Shown here one piece after another: positions 15,734-20,034 of a stretch of 20,034 nt of DNA (position 1 is its first letter; every line of letters starts with the position of its first letter). The stretch lies in contig CAZNRY010000060.1 in assembly GCA_964575675.1 (NCBI GenBank), positions 1 through 20,034 on the forward strand, given 5' to 3'. The notes beneath the pieces are model-generated. The model saw only the letters and a list, made by a program, of their open reading frames with translations. It ran no database searches and was not told the DNA's origin. Made by a program: the position numbers and the translations under genes. This DNA comes from CAZNRY01 sp964575675 (GTDB taxonomy: Bacteria; Eisenbacteria; RBG-16-71-46; CAIMUX01; VGJL01).

Positions 15734-18700
15734 TCAACGCACAACCACGACCCGCGCGCTCGCTGTGCCCCAGCCTCCTTCGGCCTTCAGGAGATAGACG
15801 CCGGAGGCCACGCGGTTCCCCTCGCCGTCGGCGCCGTCCCAGGGGACCGCATGGAACCCGTCGCCCCGAACCGGTCCCAAGGTGCGGATCCTCCGGCCCT
15901 GGACATCGAACAGAGCGAGTCGGCTCGCTTCCTGCCCCTGTGATCGGACCAGGAATGTCGCTCCTCTCCCGGTCGGATTCGGGTAGACGGAGAGCTTCTC
16001 CTCCGAGAGCCCCTCCCCATGCCCGCGGATCGTGCTCAAAATCCAATGATCCGGATCAAGGACCACGCGCCGGGGCGAGAAGGGGATCGAGTCGATCAGG
16101 GCGGTCATGACCCGCTCGTTGACGAAGATGCGCCTCGTGAGGCTGTCCACATCGCCGAAGATTCTGACCGGAAGATGGAACGAGAAAGTCTCGGGGGGAT
16201 CGGGCATGGGCGCGCCCTTTGGGTAGTGGGGGCCCTGCTGCTCCTGCCGCAGCAGAAGACGGATCTGCCGCCGTCCCTCCTCCTCGCCGTCCCACCAGTC
16301 CCACGAGATCTCCGGCCTTCCCGTTCCGTACGCCCATGGGATGAAGAACCAGCGGAGGTCCCGTCCGCCCGAGCCCTCTTCGACGGCGCGGATGAAATCA
16401 TCCGTGGAGGCGTTGCCGTAGCGGTATCGATCAAGGTAGCCGTTCAATGCCGCGAAGAAGGCATCGTCGCCGATCTCCCCGCGGAGCATGTGCAGGAGCC
16501 AGGCGCCCTTGTTGTAGGTCAAGCTCTTGAGGAACCAGTACTCTGGGTTGGGCGAGACTAAGCTGCTCAAGTAGTCGGTCGCCGTCGGCACGGCGCGCAC
16601 GCCCATCCAGTCCCGGTAGGCCCCTTTCCCGGCGAGACGCTCGACGTGAAGCGCTTCGCAGTAGGTGGCGAACCCCTCGTTCAGCCAGATGTGATCCATG
16701 CTCGTTGGGGTCACGGCGTCTCCCCACCACTGGTGGGCGATCTCGTGCGTGATCGCCCATGTGCTGCTGCTGTCGCCTCGTATGAACGCATCGCCGAGCG
16801 ACACGCAGGTCTGATTCTCCATCGCGAGCGACCCCCACGGGACCTCGGCGATGCCGAGTTTCTCGAAGCCGGTCGCGCGTCTGCGGAAAGGATAGGGGCC
16901 GAAGAGGCGCTCGAGGGTCGTGAGACACGAGGTCGCGCTGTCGGTCACCGCATAGGCGAAATCGAGCCGCGCCGCGCTCTCATCCTCGGGAAACGCATAG
17001 TACTGCAGTTCGATGCTGTCACGATCCGCGGTGTGATAGATCTCGCTCCACGCGGCGTAGTTCGTCGCGGCGAAGCTGACGAGATAAGGCGAGACCGGGT
17101 AGTTCGACCCCCAGATCGTGCGAATGCTAGCCCCGTCTCCCTCGATCCGGAGGCGATTGCCGTTGCCCGCGACGATGTACCCGGGCGGCGTCTCGAGGGA
17201 GAGCGAGACGATCGCCTTATCGTCCATCCGGTCTTTGCAGGGCCACCAGGAGTGCGAATTCTCTGGCTCGCTGAACGTGGAAACAACTGGAAACACGTCA
17301 GGTGCGACGCCATGGTTCAAGAAGAACTTGAAGCTCGTGAAGTCCCCGGGGCCCGGCCGGCCGTGGTAGCGGACGAAGAGATCGAGGGTGTCGACCCCGA
17401 ACACTTCCGGGGGGAGGTCGATCGTCAGCTTGCTCGCGGTCGGACGCGTGGTCGCGGTCGGGAAACCGTTCACGGCGGCCGAGTCGGCGGTGAGGCTTCC
17501 CGCGAGGTCAAGAACCAGGGAGTTGCCGATTCCAGGGTCTGCGCGCACCTGCATCCGCACACTCCCCGCGATCGTCTCCGCAGCGGGATCAACGCTGAGC
17601 GCGATGTCGTAGCGGAGCGCATCGTAGTCATCACGGGGATCCGGCTCTCCCTGGGTCGATTGAAGGCGGAGCAGGTTGGCCTGCGGCTCCTTCCATTCGG
17701 CCGCGGCGGGGTTCTTGGACCACCATGGGGTGGATGCTGCGGCGTGGCCCGACACGCAGAGGAGCGCGGCCCACGCGACGGCAACGAGCGCGGCGCTCCT
17801 CGCAGGCTTTGCGAATGGCGGCGGATCAAGTGCGCGCGTGAACGCCAGTTGCTTGCGGGCCAGGGGCAGCCGCTTCCGCAGCCGACTTCGGATCCCCGAG
17901 AGCCCGTCGGGCGAGGTCGCGATCCTCTCGGCCGCCACGGGGAGGAGGCGGCTCAGGTTCCACAGATCGTCGGAGCTGACGACTTCCTCCTCGACGCCGC
18001 GGGCGCCCATGTTGTGGTAGTTCCCCAGTGCGAGGGCGAGACCGCCGGCCTCGTACCCGAATGCCTGGAAGGACGTGGCCTCGCACACCCCGCCATCCAT
18101 CAAGCCTCTCTGGAATCGGAACCCTCGCCCCTTCTTCGCGAGCGCTTCGGCCGCCTCGTGAAGGGCCTGGCAAACGCCGGGCGTGTAGACGCTCTTCCGA
18201 TCGCCGACCCGGACGATGGGGCCCTTGCCGATCTGGCCGCAGGGCATCTCTTTGCTTGTCTCCAGGACGACGACCGCCGTATCGGCGGGAAGCGTGCGAT
18301 CGGCGGCAAGAACCGTCGCGCCGAGGAGGCCTTCCTCCTCGGCTCGGGTGAAAACGCCGTAGATCGTGTGGGGGAGGCGGTTCTTCGCGGACTCGACGAG
18401 GAGCGAGAGGACCGCCGCACAACCGATCAGGTCATCGGCCGATTTCGTCCGGATGAGGGCCCCGTCGCGCCGGAACGGCGCGAGATCCCAGCCCCCGATC
18501 GAGCCGCCGGGAACGGGGCGATCGAGTGATAGTCGCAGCCAAGCGATCCTCCCATTCGGGGCGGGCCGTGCAGAGACAACCTTCCCCCCGACCGGCCCCT
18601 CCGCGGTTTCGATTCGCACGGGACTCCCGCGGAAGTACTTCTTCTGAACGCCACCCATCCAGCGCGCCTCTGCGGTCCGTCCGCGGCAGGAGGTGACGAT

Positions 18701-18925
18701 GAGGCCCGGATGATCGGCGTGTGCCGTGAATGCGACGGGGCGCCCCCGCGGCCTCGCGGTGCGCCATTGCGCGAGGAGGTTGCCCCAGCGATCGGAGGCG
18801 TAGGGGACTCCGGCCCGATCCAGCTCGGAGCGAATCCGGGCGAAAACCTCATGTTCCCGGTAGCTGACGGTCGGGGCGGATGCCAGAAGCTCCGCCAGAC
18901 GAATCACCTGTCGCCGACTCGGCAC
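15734..18925 (-). CDS. Fused M42-type aminopeptidase and M1 aminopeptidase with internal signal-like segment and FlgD-Ig domain
   Basis: This is one uninterrupted 1063-residue frame. Residues 1-335 resemble M42 (TET-type) aminopeptidases: AHAD (His69, Asp71), SADDLIG (Asp164/165), AEEEGLLGA (Glu196-198), E222 where Asp is usual, and GNYHNMG (His304). A basic stretch (344-377) leads into a hydrophobic segment (378-392) ending in HAAAS, which reads like a signal peptide. Residues 430-880 are an M1 aminopeptidase: AMEN exopeptidase motif (701-704), HEIAH (zinc ligands His727 and His731, catalytic Glu728), NEGFATY (ligand Glu750) and Tyr804 as transition-state tyrosine. Residues 978-1063 form a FlgD-Ig domain (YPNPTGRG, WDGADGEGNRVASGVYLLK). 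AAGGGAGGT at 18931-18939 supports the GTG start. M42 enzymes are normally about 350 residues and cytoplasmic, while this M1 part looks exported, so the chain may span the membrane or be cleaved. Both domain calls are firm. Confidence 0.88.
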   Translation of the reverse strand: MPSRRQVIRLAELLASAPTVSYREHEVFARIRSELDRAGVPYASDRWGNLLAQWRTARPRGRPVAFTAHADHPGLIVTSCRGRTAEARWMGGVQKKYFRGSPVRIETAEGPVGGKVVSARPAPNGRIAWLRLSLDRPVPGGSIGGWDLAPFRRDGALIRTKSADDLIGCAAVLSLLVESAKNRLPHTIYGVFTRAEEEGLLGATVLAADRTLPADTAVVVLETSKEMPCGQIGKGPIVRVGDRKSVYTPGVCQALHEAAEALAKKGRGFRFQRGLMDGGVCEATSFQAFGYEAGGLALALGNYHNMGARGVEEEVVSSDDLWNLSRLLPVAAERIATSPDGLSGIRSRLRKRLPLARKQLAFTRALDPPPFAKPARSAALVAVAWAALLCVSGHAAASTPWWSKNPAAAEWKEPQANLLRLQSTQGEPDPRDDYDALRYDIALSVDPAAETIAGSVRMQVRADPGIGNSLVLDLAGSLTADSAAVNGFPTATTRPTASKLTIDLPPEVFGVDTLDLFVRYHGRPGPGDFTSFKFFLNHGVAPDVFPVVSTFSEPENSHSWWPCKDRMDDKAIVSLSLETPPGYIVAGNGNRLRIEGDGASIRTIWGSNYPVSPYLVSFAATNYAAWSEIYHTADRDSIELQYYAFPEDESAARLDFAYAVTDSATSCLTTLERLFGPYPFRRRATGFEKLGIAEVPWGSLAMENQTCVSLGDAFIRGDSSSTWAITHEIAHQWWGDAVTPTSMDHIWLNEGFATYCEALHVERLAGKGAYRDWMGVRAVPTATDYLSSLVSPNPEYWFLKSLTYNKGAWLLHMLRGEIGDDAFFAALNGYLDRYRYGNASTDDFIRAVEEGSGGRDLRWFFIPWAYGTGRPEISWDWWDGEEEGRRQIRLLLRQEQQGPHYPKGAPMPDPPETFSFHLPVRIFGDVDSLTRRIFVNERVMTALIDSIPFSPRRVVLDPDHWILSTIRGHGEGLSEEKLSVYPNPTGRGATFLVRSQGQEASRLALFDVQGRRIRTLGPVRGDGFHAVPWDGADGEGNRVASGVYLLKAEGGWGTASARVVVVR

Positions 18926-18930
18926 GCGAT

Positions 18931-18939
18931 ACCTCCCTT
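18931..18939 (-). promoter_or_regulatory. Ribosome binding site that decides the GTG start of the M42-M1 gene
   Basis: On the minus strand, AAGGGAGGT lies 5 nt before the GTG at 18925. It is among the best Shine-Dalgarno matches in the window. It fixes translation at the M42 end, whereas no comparable site precedes the M1 half. Confidence 0.7.
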
Positions 18940-18959
18940 GCGGCCCGCCTCGCGCCGGC

Positions 18960-18982
18960 GTCGCCGCCGCCGCGGCAGCGAC
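18960..18982 (-). promoter_or_regulatory. 10-bp hairpin in the leader of the M42-M1 gene
   Basis: Bases 18960-18969 and 18973-18982 are inverted repeats around a 3-base loop. In the minus-strand transcript all ten positions pair, nine Watson-Crick and one G-U. The hairpin lies between the proposed transcription start (about 19010) and the ribosome binding site, about 20 nt before the latter. It could affect mRNA stability or translation; in such GC-rich sequence it may also be incidental. Confidence 0.4.
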
Positions 18983-19016
18983 ACCGGTAACTTCGGCGCA
19001 TGTGCAATCCTACGCG

Positions 19017-19045
19017 AGTATAGGGCCGCGCGGGAGATTCGTCCA
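19017..19045 (-). promoter_or_regulatory. Probable promoter of the M42-M1 gene
   Basis: On the minus strand, TGGACG (19045-19040; four of six) is followed after 17 bases by TATACT (19022-19017; five of six). The start of transcription would be near 19010, giving a leader of about 85 nt that contains the hairpin at 18960-18982. Confidence 0.5.
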
Positions 19046-19066
19046 CGCGGGCGGTCTGTTTTTGCG

Positions 19067-19096
19067 TTGAGAGGCCTTCCGAACCGATGGTACCCT
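19067..19096 (+). promoter_or_regulatory. Possible promoter of the SirB1-family gene
   Basis: On the plus strand, TTGAGA (19067-19072; five of six) is followed after 18 bases by TACCCT (19091-19096; three of six). The start would be near 19103, about 38 nt before the start codon chosen. If correct, the upstream ATG at 19087 would lie outside the transcript. Confidence 0.35.
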
Positions 19097-19140
19097 TCCC
19101 TGTTGGGCGGAAGTATCCGGCAGCCCTGCAGGGGGAGGGA

Positions 19141-20028
19141 ATGAAAAGCAGAGAGGGATCGATGCCGAAGAAGTCTCTCACCGAGAGCGAGTATCGGGCG
19201 CTGATCTCGCTCCTGGCCGACGACGACCACAAGGTCCTTCATACGGTTTGGGAGCACCTGCTCGAGATCGGGCCCGCCGCCTTGCCGCACCTTCGCGCGG
19301 CCTCGGAAGCTCCAGACCCGCGGACCCGCCTGCGTGCGCGCCACGTGATGGCGCGGATCATCCTCGAGGACCTCGAGAGGCAGTTCCAATCCCTCGCCGC
19401 TCGCGATGATGCCGCCTTCAAGCTCGAGGACGGGATCCTCACGATCGCGCGCATCGAGTACCCCGACCTGGACGTCGCCGCGTTCCGCGGAGAGCTCGAT
19501 TCGATCGCGGCGACGATCCGCGAGCGGATTGAGGGCTTGTCGCAGCCCCACGAAATCATCCGGGCCGTCAACTGCCACCTCTTCGAGGAGTTGAAGTTCT
19601 CGGGCAACAGCGCCGACTACTACAACGCCGACAACAGCTATATGAACCGGGTCGTCGAGAAGAGGACCGGGATCCCGATCACCCTCTCGGCCTTCTATCT
19701 CTTGATCGCCGAACGGCTCGGCCTGGCGGTCAAGGGGGTCGGCCTGCCGGGGCACTTCCTCGTGAAGTTCGAGGCGGGGGAATCGGAGATCTACATCGAT
19801 CCCTACAACGGGGGAAAACTCCTCACGCGGAAGGACTGCGCACACTATTTGACCGGCGCCGGTTATTACTTCAAGGAGGAGTACGTCGCGACGTCATCGA
19901 GCCGGGACATCGTGATCCGTATGCTGCGCAATCTCGTCCTGATCTACTCGAAGATGCAGGACAAGCTGCGCGTCCGCCGGCTCACCCACTACGTCGAGAT
20001 CCTCCAGACGCGCGAGAAAACCCGCTAG
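19141..20028 (+). CDS. SirB1-family protein (transglutaminase-like domain)
   Basis: This 295-residue cytoplasmic protein of the SirB1/Transglut_core2 family has an incompletely known biochemical role. The N-terminal part (about 15-75) looks like a pair of HEAT-like helices (VWEHLLEIGPAALPHLRAAS). The family core follows: NSADYYNADNSYMNRVVEKR (156-175), GIPITLSAFYLLIAERLGL (177-195), VGLPGHFLVKF (200-210, His205) and YIDPYNGGKLLTR (218-230, Asp220). A helical TPR-like tail (about 253-290) closes it. His205 and Asp220 match two members of a transglutaminase triad, but no Cys lies where the nucleophile is expected (LSAF). The ATG at 19141 is preceded by AGGGGG/GGAGG; the ATG at 19162 is also possible, with AGAGGG before it. 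The frame opens earlier at 19087, but without a ribosome binding site or conserved sequence. The gene is divergent from the M42-M1 gene. Confidence 0.9.
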   Translation: MKSREGSMPKKSLTESEYRALISLLADDDHKVLHTVWEHLLEIGPAALPHLRAASEAPDPRTRLRARHVMARIILEDLERQFQSLAARDDAAFKLEDGILTIARIEYPDLDVAAFRGELDSIAATIRERIEGLSQPHEIIRAVNCHLFEELKFSGNSADYYNADNSYMNRVVEKRTGIPITLSAFYLLIAERLGLAVKGVGLPGHFLVKFEAGESEIYIDPYNGGKLLTRKDCAHYLTGAGYYFKEEYVATSSSRDIVIRMLRNLVLIYSKMQDKLRVRRLTHYVEILQTREKTR

Positions 20029-20034
20029 GTTGGT

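Noticed and set aside
17936..17938. In-frame GTG as a separate start for an M1 aminopeptidase gene
   Set aside because: The preceding minus-strand bases are pyrimidine-rich with no Shine-Dalgarno sequence, and the start would leave about 45 residues before the hydrophobic segment. Kept only as the alternative to the fusion.
16646..18529. 627-codon plus-strand open frame opposite the M42-M1 gene
   Set aside because: Composition rich in Arg, Glu and Gly with no domain similarity, while the minus strand contains two intact peptidase active sites.
19087..19140. Earlier ATG for the SirB1-family gene
   Set aside because: No ribosome binding site precedes it, the extra 18 residues do not look like the family, and it overlaps the proposed promoter. 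The ATG at 19141 follows a purine-rich site.
1..20034. Mobile elements, CRISPR arrays, tRNA/rRNA genes
   Set aside because: No transposase or integrase reading frame, no regularly spaced repeat array and no tRNA cloverleaf or rRNA-like sequence was recognised on either strand.

Overview
The window is GC-rich, densely packed bacterial chromosome. Most of its proteins are exported: lipoproteins, an outer-membrane receptor, a PorV/PorQ-type barrel and large secreted peptidases that carry FlgD-Ig / type IX-like C-terminal domains. This combination suggests a Gram-negative member of the FCB/Fibrobacterota-like lineages, perhaps an Eisenbacteria- or Latescibacteria-type uncultured phylum. That placement is an inference from protein style, not from a marker gene. 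I see no tRNA, rRNA, CRISPR array, transposase or integrase.

Left part (1-10.7 kb, all minus strand). A tight five-gene run is read from 10618 down to 2228: a TonB-dependent receptor with an N-terminal carboxypeptidase-regulatory-like domain, a PorV/PorQ-family barrel, an NHL-type beta-propeller lipoprotein, a secreted protein with a type IX-like C-terminal domain, and a lipoprotein with two Ig/FN3-like domains plus an alpha/beta domain. Spacings are -7, +9, -4 and +11 nt, so this is almost certainly one operon building a cell-envelope assembly. Downstream, a separate secreted multi-OB-fold protein (75-2084) has its own near-consensus sigma70 promoter.

Middle (10.7-12.2 kb, minus strand). 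A tRNA-dihydrouridine synthase of the DusB type is translationally coupled (GTGA overlap) to a small cytidine-deaminase-fold protein. The latter keeps the zinc site but lacks the usual ribose-binding motif.

Right part (12.3-20.0 kb). A large secreted M36 (fungalysin-like) metallopeptidase on the plus strand converges on a 1063-residue minus-strand protein. That protein joins an M42-type aminopeptidase, an internal signal-peptide-like segment, an M1 aminopeptidase and a FlgD-Ig domain in one uninterrupted frame. This fusion is the most unusual object in the window. A SirB1-family protein is divergently transcribed at the right end.

Working together, the operon looks like an import/display complex of the outer membrane, and the two large peptidases look like extracellular or periplasmic protein degradation. 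A link between them (peptide scavenging) is plausible but only inferred. The gaps between genes are all shorter than 300 bases; candidate promoters, hairpins and repeats seen in them are listed.
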